A DNA stretch of 64,000 bases from Pascua guehoae (Eukaryota > Basidiomycota > Tremellomycetes > Trichosporonales > Trichosporonaceae), in contig BCJX01000007.1 of assembly GCA_001600415.1 (NCBI GenBank), forward strand, positions 496,999 to 560,998, read 5' to 3'. Both the position numbers and the translations under genes were made by a program. The notes under the pieces are model-generated. The model did not search any database, was not told the origin of the DNA, and saw nothing but the letters and a program-made list of their open reading frames with translations. Position 1 is the first letter of the stretch, and every line of letters begins with the position of its first letter. Shown here piece by piece: positions 42,844-53,678 of the stretch.

Positions 42844-42967
42844 TATACTAATGAATATGTTTAATCCAATATGAGGGTTCCATTAGCATTCCGAGCCGTT
42901 GTTTCACATTGAACCCTCACCACATTCCTCAACACTCGAGTCTCAAGATATGCATAAATGATGGCTC

Positions 42968-44798
42968 CTAATGTCTAGATGATACACTGTTCCACGCACT
43001 GATAGACGACGCCCGTGTGCGCCTCGCGTCCGACTCTACGGGGGTATGTGAATGACTGGCGCGGCTGGACGAGCGGGCGCGCGAGACGGCGCTCATCCCT
43101 GGCGTTGGAGGGGTAGTGGCGAGCAGTAACAATCCGCCTTGCGAGTTGAGGAGACCCAGATTGGATGCAGATGCGCGGCGGACAAGACGCTCGACGACGG
43201 GACCCCGCGGGAGCGGCATCGACTCGCGGCGCTCGGGCATGAGGAGTGGGCTCGACTCGTCGACTGGGACAAGGATTGGGATTGGGGGCCGAGGGGGCGG
43301 CGTAGGCTCAGTGTCGGGAGTGGTTAGGCAGTAGACCCCGAGGAACGTGGTAGCAATCTAGACGGTCAGTCAAGGCTTTAAAGGACAGTAAGCATATACA
43401 CAACTCACGCCAAAGGCGAAATTGACAAAGTGGGACAGCTCGACGCCACGGAATTCCTGGTACAGCACGGCCGAGCCGATGATGGCTTGCGTCAGCCCTC
43501 TGCGACAATGCAGGCAAAACGTACCAGACAGAGAGAAGAATACAAACTGTGTCGGGATAACAACCTTGCTCTCAAAACGCATGAGGGCGCGATTGAGAAA
43601 CTTGATCTGCAGCACAGACGTCGCGACCAATACCACGACGGCGCCCCAAGCAACGGGGTGCCGGAAGGCGCTCAAGAACATTGTCGAAATTAGCGACGAC
43701 AGCGCCTTGGTCGCCATGACCGTGTAGCCGCCAAAGAGGGCGCACGTGCCCACGTCGATGGCAACGTACCGCCCTCCCCATTCTTCGCGCGAGGAGAGGC
43801 CGACGAGGAAGACGCCGACAGCAATGTTGAGTGCAGTGTAGATGAGGAACGGTGGGGCTAGGATGGCGGCGACGAGTTCATCGGGGGAGAGCTGCATGGT
43901 GAGTATCTGTATCGTGACATTGCGCAGAATGACAGGGGCTTGCGTAGTGTAATATACGCAGTGCAGAGTAGGGTCTCACTGGTGCATCCAGCGTCACTGG
44001 TGCGTCCAGCGTCACTGGTGCGTCCAGCTTGTCGCCGCTGATGCTGCACCCACTCGGCCTCTTGCCAACCCCCAAGCTCTACTCACTCTTGTATTCGAGT
44101 CCTTAGCGGACCATACGACCGCGACCGCGCCAACAATCGCCAGCGCCATGCCCAGGACGTTGCGGCGCGTAAAGCTCTCGCCGAGGATGGCGGGCGCCAG
44201 GACGCAGTTTGCGATCAGCGCGACGGTCCCCAGTGGCGCGACGACACTGGCCGGTGCGAATCCGTATGAGAGAAAGTTGCCCGTCTCTCCAAGACCCATG
44301 AGGGCGAGGCCAAACCACCACAACCGCGAGCGGAGGTAGCCGCCCTCGTGCTCGAGGCCCGACGCAGAGGTCATGGACGCCGACATGGATGCTGGTAGCG
44401 GGAGATGGTCGTCGGCGAGATCCACCTCGGCCGCTTCTAGGTCATCTAGGTCGTTCAGGCCATCCATCGAGCCATTGCCGTGCGAGTCGTCTGGTTTGCG
44501 CCTCTCCCTCCGCTCTCTGCCGTTGTCAAGCTGGCCACGGCGGGGAGAAGCGGGTCGACTAAAGTCTCCCCGGCTGTGGACGAGCTTCTGCACCGTCCTG
44601 TACAATCGTCAGCATTTGCATCCACGCCCAGTTCCCGTAGACCACAATCGCCGCTTCAGTAGGCACGCCCCCAAAGCATTCCGCTCTCACGCACAGAGCA
44701 AGGGATATGAGCACGTTGCCCGCGCACGCGATGGCGACGCCGATGAGCGCGGTCGTGTCGTCGACGTCGCCCGTTTCGCGGGGCGGGAGTGAGAACAT
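42968..44798 (-). CDS. NIPA-type magnesium transporter (DUF803 family)
   Basis: Multi-pass membrane protein of the NIPA/drug-metabolite-transporter group, proposed Mg2+ transporters. Minus-strand exons 44695-44798, 44087-44597, 43525-43891, 43409-43497 and 42968-43357 join in phase (486 aa). TM1 is ALIGVAIACAGNVLISLAL followed by TVQKLVH as in NIPAs. A hydrophilic loop of about 80 residues follows (RRERRKPDDS, acidic DLDDLEAAEVDL). Then comes WWFGLALMGLGETGNFLSYGFAPASVVAPLGTVALIAN (split in this text by conserved GE-NF-YGFAPASVVAPLG), the most diagnostic stretch, then VLGMALAIVGAVAVVW, and further helices including AFRHPVAWGAVVVLV and FVFFSLSG-LTQAIIGSAVLYQEF. The C-terminal tail is Ser/Arg/Pro-rich and likely cytosolic. 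It diverges from TSC10 over a 332-nt shared promoter. Confidence 0.88.
43976..44029. repeat. 18-nt tandem repeat, 3 copies, in NIPA intron 2
   Basis: Three copies of TCACTGGTGCRTCCAGCG, one with a single substitution, lie within the 195-nt second intron of the NIPA gene. Confidence 0.85.
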
Positions 44799-45130
44799 GC
44801 TGGGTCTGAGAGGTAGAGAGCTAGGCGGTCGTCGACATTGCGGGCAAGCAAGAGATGGGTGAGAATGGAGAATGGACCCAGAAGATGACAGGTACAGGTA
44901 CAGGCAATGCATGCATGCAGCGCAGGCAGCACGCGCAGGATGGCAGCAGCCGACAACCTCTGAAGCCAACTCCCACGGCGGCACGCACATTGAACGCGCA
45001 CCACCGCAAGGTCACGTGCGTGCGGAACCAAATATAGCACCACCAAGCGCGCTAGCACCACGTCGAGGGATCGAGGGACGCGTCGCCCAAGAAAGTGTGC
45101 CATCGAAATGTCAAGCGCTAGATTTGTTGC
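44799..45130. promoter_or_regulatory. Divergent promoter NIPA / TSC10
   Basis: 332 nt between two divergent starts. It contains GTACAGGTACAGGCAATGCATGCATGCA-like short repeats (GGTACA twice, ATGC three times). No gene seen. Confidence 0.5.
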
Positions 45131-46385
45131 ATGTTGCAACTACCCCCTTGGGCAATGATTGGAGCTGCTCAAGCTATAGCTGCCATCGTGGCCGTTCTCG
45201 CCATCCTCTTCACCATCCCAATGTTCTCGAGGAAACGGTTTGACCCAAAGGGCAAGGTAGGTTGTCTGACATCTCTGTCAGAGGCTGACGCTGCAGTTCT
45301 GCTACGTCACCGGCGGCTCGGCTGGGTTGGGCAAGGCACTTGCCGAAGAGCTCGCACGCCGCGGCGCACATGTGGTCATTGTCGCGCGCGATGCGAAGCG
45401 TTCTGCTGCAACAGTCGAGGGTATCAAGGTAAGCTTTTGCATCGTTTGCATGCGTGTCCGTGCACACACAAGCGCCCGGGGGACGATCGACGTCGACGTC
45501 CAGAGTGAAACTGACAGACAGGCGCTCGCGGGTCCCGACCAAAAGGTCTTTGCAGTGTCGGCGGACCTAAAGTCTCACGAGGCGGCCGAGAGCGCGCTCG
45601 CCGAGGCGGCGGCGTCGTTTGGCGGACAGGCACCCGACTATGTCTTTTTGTGTGCTGGGTACGCCAAGCCGCGCATGTTCCTCGACGCGACCCCCGACGA
45701 CCTCCAGGGTGTGAGTACGCTGCTCGGCCTGTGTGGTGGGCATGGTATGCCGCGGGTAATCTAACGAGGCCAGAACTTTGACGGAGTGTACTGGGTGTCG
45801 GCGTGGACGGCGCGTGCGGCGTCGCAGATGATGGTCAAGCAGCGCCGGACGGGGACGCTCACCTTTGTGTCGTCGTTTGTGGGCTACACGGGCTTTGTGG
45901 GGTATACACCCTATGCGCCGGGCAAGTATGCGCTGCGTGGCCTGTCCGACTGCCTGCGCAACGAGCTCAAGATCTATGGCATCGACGTCCGCCTCTACAT
46001 GCCCGCGGGCATGCTGTCACCCGGGTACGACGAGGAGAACAAGGACAAGCCTGCGATTACAAAGAGTATCGAAGAGGACGATGTCGCCATTACGCCCGAA
46101 AAGGCAGTGTCGTTCCTCATCAAGGGTATCGAGCGTGGACATTACCAGATTACAAACGACTTTATGTCCGAGGTCGTCCGCTGCGGCTCCAACGGCCCGG
46201 TTCCGGCCAACGGCCCTCTGGATATGTTTTACCGCTTGCTCGGATTTGTAAGTGACTCCCGCATGGAGAGAAGGCGCTAACCCAAGATCATCTACCCCAT
46301 CTTCCACCGCGTGGTCGACGGCAAGGCGCTCAAGGGCAAGAAGGAGGTGTATGAAGGGCTCGAGGCGAGGGGCTTTTTCGACTAG
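45131..46385 (+). CDS. TSC10: 3-ketodihydrosphingosine reductase
   Basis: NADPH-dependent short-chain dehydrogenase that reduces 3-ketosphinganine to dihydrosphingosine, the second step of sphingolipid synthesis, on the cytosolic side of the ER. Exons 45131-45256, 45297-45428, 45522-45710, 45774-46247 and 46287-46385 join in phase (339 aa). A transmembrane anchor (IGAAQAIAAIVAVLAILFTIP) precedes the Rossmann motif CYVTGGSAGLGKALAEEL (TGxxxGxG at about 47-54). VFLCAGYAKP is the NAG-like motif. The catalytic Ser is at about 183 (VSSFVGYTG) and YAPGKYALRG supplies Tyr196 and Lys200. The GMLSPGYDEENKDKP and TPEKAV segments are typical of KDSR/Tsc10. The end GLEARGFFD carries no KKxx signal. A second in-frame ATG at 45155 is an alternative start. 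Confidence 0.92.
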
Positions 46386-46701
46386 ATGGTGGACTTGGTA
46401 CCGGCGAGTATGCCACCCCCCACATAATGAGAGTATGGTCCACCCTACATAATTTGACATGCCATTACCCAGGCGTTGAGTCATGAGTGATGCCCCAAAG
46501 TCGAGTCGGAAAGAGACAAGGGCAAGGGGTGCAGATAAACATTCGTGCGGAAGATGGTCGGGCGGAAACTGAGCGGAGCCGAACAACTTTCCCACGGTAA
46601 CCCCTACCCCGCCTTGGGATTGTTGCTCGAGTCGGGGCCAAAAGTCGGTGCGCTCTGTGCAACCTCACCATCACACACCCTCTCCTTATTCATCACAGAC
46701 C
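46386..46701. other. Intergenic promoter region
   Basis: 316 nt between TSC10 and PRO2; it contains an imperfect direct repeat of CCACCCYACATAAT (46419, 46440). No gene seen. Confidence 0.5.
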
Positions 46702-48088
46702 ATGGCCGAACAGATTGCGCTCGACGCGCGCCGGGCCTTTGAGGCGTCGCAGCTCGTGGACCCGTCTGAACGCGATGTCGCCCTGGGCGCTATTCGGGCA
46801 GCGCTCGCGTCTGCGCGCGACGAGGTGCTGGCTGCCAACAAGGCCGACATGATTGCTGCCGAGCCGCTCGTGGCTTCTGGCAAGCTGTCCAAGTCGCTCA
46901 TGTCGCGCCTCGACCTGAGCCGTCCGGGCAAGTACGACGCGATGCTGCAGGGCATCACGGACGTTGCTGCGCTCCCGCTCCCAACCGGTCTGGTGACGTT
47001 TGCAAAGGAGCTCGGGCCCGGGCTCGAGCTGCACCGCGTAACGTGCCCCGTGGGCGTGCTGCTGGTGATTTTCGAGGCACGCCCCGAGGTCGTTGTCAAC
47101 ATTGCCGCGCTGGCCATCAAGTCTGGCAATGCGGCCATTCTCAAGGGCGGCAAGGAGAGCACAAACTCGACGGTCGTCCTGTCGCGCATTATTGCGCAGG
47201 CCCTCGCAAAGACGAGCATTCCCGCCACGTTTGTCCAGACTGTCTCTACGCGCGACGAGATTTCCTCGCTCCTCGCCCAGGACAGGTACATTGACCTCGT
47301 CATGCCGCGTGGTGGAAACGAGCTTGTCCGCCATATCCAGAACAACACGCGCATCCCCGTCATGGGCCACGCAGACGGCATCTGCGCCGTCTACCTCGAC
47401 GAGAGCGCAGACGAGAACAAGGCGATCCGCGTCGCCGTCGAGTCAAAGGTGGGTCTACTGAACCACCCATGTTACACCCCCGTGCTCATTCCAGATTGAC
47501 TACATGGCCGCATGCAACGCCGCCGAGACGCTCCTGGTGCACGAGTCGCTCGTCTCGGGCCTCTGGCCCAAGGTGGCCAGCGCGCTCGTGGCCGCCGGCG
47601 TCTCGCTCCGCTGCGACGCCGCCACCCTCGCGGCCATCGCCAACGCCCCCGCCGCGGCGCAGGCGACGGCCTCGGACGACGACGACTATTTCACAGAGTT
47701 CCTCGGCCCCACCATTGCCGTAAAGGTCGTCCCCTCGGCCGCCGCCGCCATTGAGCACATCAACAGCCACTCGTCGCACCACACCGACTCGATTGTCACA
47801 GAGTCCGAGGCCGCCATGTCCGCCTGGGCACGTGGTCTCGACAGTGCAAACTGCTTTATCAACGCGTCGACCCGTTTCGCAGACGGCACCCGCTACGGTC
47901 TCGGCACCGAGGTCGGCATCTCGACCGGCAAGACGCACGCACGCGGGCCCGTCGGCCTCGACGGCCTCGTCATTTACAAGTATGTCCTCCGCAGCAAAAA
48001 GGACGACGGCTCGGTCATTGCAGACCACGAAAAGAGCGGAAAGGGTTACACCCACACCGACATTGCGCGCGACAAGGCGCCCTTCTAG
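46702..48088 (+). CDS. PRO2: Gamma-glutamyl phosphate reductase
   Basis: Reduces gamma-glutamyl phosphate to glutamate semiald-ehyde with NADPH, the second step of proline synthesis in the cytosol. Exons 46702-47448 and 47495-48088 (46-nt intron, GTGGGT...CCAG) give 446 aa, the normal length. Typical blocks: VTCPVGVLLVIFEARPEVVVN, IKSGNAAILKGGKES, DLVMPRGGNELVRHI, then VMGHADGICAVYLD. The catalytic Cys256 is in MAACNAAETLLVHE, immediately after the splice. The C-terminal FADGTRYGLGTEVGISTGK and HARGPVGLDGL are diagnostic. A DDDD run in the middle (ASDDDDYFTEF) is a local insertion. No targeting signal. Confidence 0.95.
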
Positions 48089-48486
48089 CCGCCCCAGGTC
48101 CACTGGCGTGGCGTGGCGGCGTGGCCCGGTTGTAGTAGATGCATTTCCATGGGTTTCAGGCACGACCATTGATGTGCAAGGAGTGGTATTTGTTTTTGGA
48201 CTGAAACTCGCATATGCGTCCTGGCGGCACACTGGGGCCGCTGTCAGTGTATTGTTGTGTTGTCTCGGGGCCACTCCAAGCTGTACAGCAATAGAGCGCC
48301 CGCTTGCATGTCGTGACAAATAGTCGCTTGCACTGTTGTCAGACAGCGGGCACCAGCACCCCCCTCGCTCAGGCTCGGCCCAGAGCTCCGGCGTATCCGG
48401 CCGCTTTGATCCGACGTCATGTACCCGAAATCTCTTTGCCGACATTTTGTTTTCGTCCCTCCCTCGTCCCATCATCCATCAAACCC
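48089..48486. other. Intergenic
   Basis: 398 nt between PRO2 and the next gene; no gene or RNA recognised. Confidence 0.5.
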
Positions 48487-51258
48487 ATGCTCGTCGCCCG
48501 CCTGGGCATCCGCCTCCCCGCGCGCGCGGTCCCACGCCCAAGAGTACGCCCACGCACGGCGCAGCTGGTCCACCCTTGGGGCCGTACGCTGGTATCTGGC
48601 TCGGCGCACCCGTTCAACGTGGACCAGGACAAGGACCGGGGTCCGAACAGCGCCCCCGTCGAGACTGAGACGGAGGTTGGATCGGAGAGCCCGAATCCCA
48701 GTGCGAGTGCAAGTGCGAGTCCGAGTGGGGGTGCGACCACGGACACGGGCACGCCGAGCACGCCGAGCACGCCGAGCACGCCGAGCACGAGTCCGACGGC
48801 GGGCACGGGCGACGCCGGCCCAAGCGCGCGCGACACGAGGGGCGGCGCGCCCGCAAAGGGGCCCTACTCTACGCCGCAGTTTGATGTCCCCGACGCGGTC
48901 GCTGTGGTCTCTGGGGTCTCGGCGCCGCCAGCGACGGGTCCGGGCAGTACCCCTCTGAACGCTCCTTCCAGCCCTCATGCCAACACTCCCGACACGACCC
49001 CCNNNNNNNNNNNNNNNNNNNNNNNNNNNNNNNNNNNNNNNNNNNNNNNNNNNNNNNNNNNNNNNNNNNNNNNNNNNNNNNNNNNNNNNNNNNNNNNNNN
49101 NNNNNNNNNNNNNNNNNNNNNNNNNNNNNNNNNNNNNNNNNNNNNNNNNNNNNNNNNNNNNNNNNNNNNNNNNNNNNNNNNNNNNNNNNNNNNNNNNNNN
49201 NNNNNNNNNNNNNNNNNNNNNNNNNNNNNNNNNNNNNNNNNNNNNNNNNNNNNNNNNNNNNNNNNNNNNNNNNNNNNNNNNNNNNNNNNNNNNNNNNNNN
49301 NNNNNNNNNNNNNNNNNNNNNNNNNNNNNNNNNNNNNNNNNNNNNNNNNNNNNNNNNNNNNNNNNNNNNNNNNNNNNNNNNNNNNNNNNNNNNNNNNNNN
49401 NNNNNNNNNNNNNNNNNNNNNNNNNNNNNNNNNNNNNNNNNNNNGGGGGGGGGGCAGCAGGGGGCTGTAGAGGAGGAGGGGGAGCCCTAGCAGGTCTGGG
49501 GAGAGATGGGCGGATAGACTGGGAGAGTTTGATGGGAGGCCACGACGTGCGATCTGCACGTCGGCCCATTCGAGAGGGTGCGAAGGGAACAAGCATAAGG
49601 AGCGGACAGGTCGGACCGCTCGAGAGCCCGAAGAGACGTTCGGGAGACGAGTGCGGAGAGGGGCAGTTGAGCCAGCCCAGCTCGAGGTCTCATATCCGGC
49701 GTGCAAGAGACATCGTCTTGGATGATGAACCTCGGGCGTTCGCCTCAACCCCATGCCCATGGCGCATCCCTTGGCCACTGTTAAATGACCTCCTATGACC
49801 TCGCCCGCTGACATCAGGACGCGTACCACTACAAAGCGGCGCTGTCGGAACTGCGCACCGAAATGTCGGTCCGGACACACAATGATGGGCTGGCACTGCG
49901 CGCCGCGGCGGCCATGATGCGGCGCGAGGTGGATGGGCTCGACCAGAAGATGAAGGAGGACTTGCAGGGGTTGAAGCATGAGTGAGTCGTGGGGTGTGTC
50001 TTGTGGAAGAATGAGGATTGTGGGGATGATGCTGGGGTGATGCTGGGGTGATGCTGGGGTGATGCTGGGGCGATGCTGGGGATGATGCTGGGGATGAAGC
50101 TAGGATGATGGCTAAAGTCCATGGCGCGGACCAGAGCGGTCCTGAGGTGGAGCAAGCTGGACGCGGAAGATGGGCAAGGTCCAGTACGGACGATGGAGAA
50201 TATCTAGGTGAAGGACTGGGAAGACGGGGATATGTGGAGGACAGTGGTTGTGTCCGATACGCAATAGTGTGCGTTGGGGGCATACCCGGAACGCCATGGG
50301 GTATGTCGCGACCGGCAAGTCTGAAGGACATCCACACCACGCCGACGACGAAGTCCAGAGAGAAATGGACCCGGACAAGCTCTCCTACACGCAGACGGAC
50401 TCGACTAACTCGCAGCATCGACATGGACATGCACAACCGCAAAAACGAGACACAGGCCGACCTCAAGGTCTTCCACATTGCCACCGAGGTGCGTCACCAC
50501 GCGAGGCTCCGTAGCCAGGACGCAGGAGCGTGCCGGCAGTACAGTGGCCACGACTGACAACGCAGGAGCTCAACAATAAATTTACCATTTCGGTGGGCGA
50601 CCTGCGTACCGAGATTGAGAGTGCAAAGTGGGACGCGACGCGGCGGGCTATTTGTGAGTGGTGTTGCGGTTGGGGTGGTGCTTGGGGCGGTGCTTGGGGA
50701 GGTGCTTGGAGAAGTGCGTGGGGCGGTGGGAGAGTGGGGGGCCGGCTTGTGATGGGGGCCGGCTTGTGATGGGGCCGGCTTGTGAGTCAGACAAATTCTG
50801 CACGCACCGTTTGTTCTTAGGCAGCGCTGTGTCGCCAACGCCACCGCGACGGTGACCAGAGACGGACAGGCGTAGAGCAAGTCTCCCCCCCCGCCCCCAC
50901 CTGACCTATCCCCGGTCTCCCAGCAGCATAGCCTATAGACAATTGCTCACCCACAGCAATCATCGTCGTCCTCGTCATTGCCGGCATTGCCATTTCGACA
51001 TTTACAATCCCCTCCAAGTCCCCGCCCGCCCCCGCGCCCACTGTCTCCGTTGCTGCCGGACCGGGCCCCGAGCCCGAGCCCGAGCCCGACCACGACCACG
51101 ATCACGACCACGATCATGATCACGACCACTTCGTCAACCCCGATACGGAGCGGAGGGTCAACGAGCTCCTGCACAAGTGGCGCGAGCGCGCGAGGGAGAG
51201 CGCGAGGGAGAGGGAGAGGAGCGGTGTCCTGGGATCGGGGGATATTGAGCGGATCTAG
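48487..51258 (+). CDS. Mitochondrial coiled-coil protein, DUF1640/CCDC90-like, interrupted by assembly gap
   Basis: Homologous to the FMP32/CCDC90/MCUR1 family of mitochondrial inner-membrane coiled-coil proteins. The N-terminus (MLVARLGIRLPARAVPRPRV) is an Arg-rich presequence, followed by a Ser/Pro/Thr-rich stretch with an STP repeat (9-nt unit, 48757-48793). The frame enters the N gap at 49003. After the gap, exons 49818-49981, 50416-50488, 50565-50653 and 50957-51258 join in phase. They give ALSELRTEMSV, VDGLDQKMKEDLQGLKHD, IDMDMHNRKNETQADLK, ELNNKFTISVGDLRTEIES and WDATRRAI, the DUF1640 signature. A transmembrane helix (SIIVVLVIAGIAISTF) follows, and then an unusual tail with PEPEPEP and a run of seven DH pairs before a basic helix. 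At least one exon is lost in the gap, so the full length is unknown. Confidence 0.82.
49003..49444. other. Assembly gap (442 N)
   Basis: All N. The left edge is a short C run and the right edge is ten Gs, suggesting that a poly-C/G tract stopped assembly. It removes the middle of the DUF1640 gene. Confidence 0.99.
50021..50098. repeat. Tandem GATGCTGGGGT repeats in an intron
   Basis: About six imperfect copies of an 11-12-nt unit, G-rich on the sense strand, inside the intron 49982-50415 of the DUF1640 gene. Confidence 0.85.
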
Positions 51259-51646
51259 AGGCCACAACGAGGTCACACCACGAGGTCAGCAAGAGGTAAC
51301 CAGCAGGGAGGCCAGCAATCAGATACTTGGGTTAGCATTGATTCCGAGCATGGGCATTGCGACCATTAGACACCACACAACTCCACAGCTCCATACTTTA
51401 GTCCAACACAACTTGCAAGCTGCACCGCTCCATACTGCATAGCATCACATGTACATGTACCCCATCCGACCTGGTCGTGCAATCCTGACCGTCGACCGAT
51501 ATCCAACAGTGCTGCTGCGCGCGACACCCGACACGCATACGTGGGTCCGGGTATCCGAGTCCATCCTCGTCGGGCTTGAAGCGAAAAGCGTCCTGGTGTC
51601 CTGGTGCTGGACGCACCGCCGTAGCCGTCGCCAAGTGGCGTCTAGT
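51259..51646. other. Convergent intergenic region
   Basis: 388 nt between the 3' ends of the DUF1640 gene (+) and PEX14 (-). No gene seen. Confidence 0.5.
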
Positions 51647-53678
51647 CTACTCCTTTGTGGGCGAGCTGGCGCCGCTGCTGGCGCTGGGGGTCGCCGACGC
51701 CGAGCTCGCAAACGTCGTCGAGCTGCTGCCGCCGTTTGCGGGCGCGAGCTGCCAGGCGGGGATGCTCGCCTTGCCGCGGGGCTGGAGGAGGGCGTTTGCG
51801 GCATGCTGCGTCGCGCTGACGCTGGGTGTGGGTGTGGGGCTCGTGGGGCCCGAGCCTGCGGCCGCGAGGCTGTCGGGTGCGGGCGTGTTGGGCGACGCCA
51901 CGGCCCCTTGCTGCTGGGCGCTCTGGCGCGCGACGAGGAGCGTCTTGAGCGAGCGCAGCTCGCTCTGGAGCTCGGTCAGGGCCGAGTTTTGCGCCTGGCT
52001 GTGCTTTTCAATCAGGCGCGGCACCAGTTCGCGCACACTCTCGACCTCGCCGCGCACCTCGCGCATGTCGTCGCGCCACCGCTGCTCGGCATCGCGCACC
52101 ACGCGCGCAGCATTCTCCACGTCCTCGAGCGCCGCAGACACGCGCGCACGTTCGCCCTCGGACGCGGCCGCGAGCGCCGTCGTCTGCTCGCGCAGCTCGT
52201 CGAGCGCAGCCTGCGCCGCGTCGTACTGCGACGTCAGGTCGGCAGACGTCTCCTGGAACGCCGTCGACGAGGGCGGCTTGAGGTGTGGGGCAATGTATTT
52301 CTGTGTGTCAGCGGATGAACGCGGCGTTGGGTTTGATGAGCCACTGGGACGTTGGGAAAGACTCTGGATAGCGTTGGGTGGAATGTTGTAGATGACAGAC
52401 ACCAGAGTTGGACTTCGGGTTCCGGACACTACGCCGTTGTCACAAGGGTCCTGGACACCATCAACCCGTCGACCATCTGCGCTCCCGGCCCTGCTAGATG
52501 TGCCAGCTGCCGTAGCGACCGCCACCCTGGGCACCGCCAGTGATGCGCACATAGCCCTGGTGGACAACCGGGGCTCATGGCCAGGACAAGAGCACGAGCA
52601 AGCGTGCTCGCACACTGTGCAACAGTGCACAGCTCGTTCACACACGCCGCCGCGCACAACCCTCTCCACTCGACACTCGCGCCGAAGTAACACTTACCCG
52701 AGCAAGTGCGGTCAATCCGTAGACGACGCCGCCAGAGATAACCGCCATGATCTGTCGTCAGCTTGGTCCCAATAACCGTTTCCGCTTCCTCGGCACAATT
52801 CCACAACACAATTGCCCAATGTGTCCTCTGGCATTGGGGGGATTGCAGGTTGGCAAGTGGGACGGACGTCGCAGCGCCCCAGTCAGTCGCAGTGATCCAT
52901 GGGTCCCCTCGATGCTGCCAAATGCACCAATCTGACCTGCGTAGTGCGAGGCTTCTGCGTCCCCGCTAGCTCGGGGAGGCACCACCGTCGCCTCGACGCC
53001 GTACGAGCTGGCTTGGGCGGTGCGAGACCCCACATCTTGGCGAATGCGGCTCTGGTCCTCACTGGGATTGACCACGCGAGACTGACCAACACCAGTACCC
53101 ACAGCTCCCGTCTCGCAAGCACCTACGCCCCCGCACGCTGGGATCCGCTACGCCCGCCTCCACACACTCGGCCTCGCCTCCATTACCCCAGAACGCAGAC
53201 TCACAAACACATCGCGCCAATCACGCTTGGGCGGCTCGGGCGGGGGCGCATACATGGCTCCAAACCCATAGGGCGCCGACGTGGGTGCGGACAAGTTGGC
53301 GGTGCGCGCATACGCGGGGCCGGGGACGGGGTGGGTGGGTGCGGCGGAAGAGGAAGGGTTTGCGGCCTCGGCGAGCGCCTGCTGGATCTCGGGCTCCGAG
53401 AGGCCCTTGCCCTGGAGGAATTCTATGCGTTGTTGGAGCGGGGATGTTTGGACCTGGGGTTAGTGGGCTGTGAGAGGAGGGGGGGAGACGGTAAAGGGAG
53501 GGAGGACGGAGAGCAGGGTGTTTGTTGGGAATGGCCGAGCGGATGGAGGGAGGACGGGAGAAGTGATGGATGCGTCACATTGGGCACAGACCGCAGTGGC
53601 GACCACCTCGATACCCACCTTTGGGTCCTGGAGAAAGAGAACAGCATTGCGGACGAGGTCCTGCCGGGACGAGTCCAT
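51647..53678 (-). CDS. PEX14: Peroxisomal docking protein Pex14
   Basis: Membrane docking factor for the Pex5/Pex7 import receptors at peroxisomes. Minus-strand exons 53619-53678, 53205-53453, 52698-52751 and 51647-52300 join in phase (338 aa). The N-terminal receptor-binding domain is clear: RQDLVRNAVLFLQDPKV, then SPLQQRIEFLQGKGLSEPEI and QQAL. A Pro-rich linker follows (APPPPEPPKRDWRDVF). A separate 54-nt exon encodes the membrane segment IMAVISGGVVYGLTALARKY (about residues 104-124). A long coiled coil (LTSQYDAAQAALDELREQT through LKTLLVARQS) and a Ser/Ala/Pro-rich tail ending SSPTKE complete the protein. Introns 2 and 3 are long for this window (453 and 397 nt). Confidence 0.93.
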
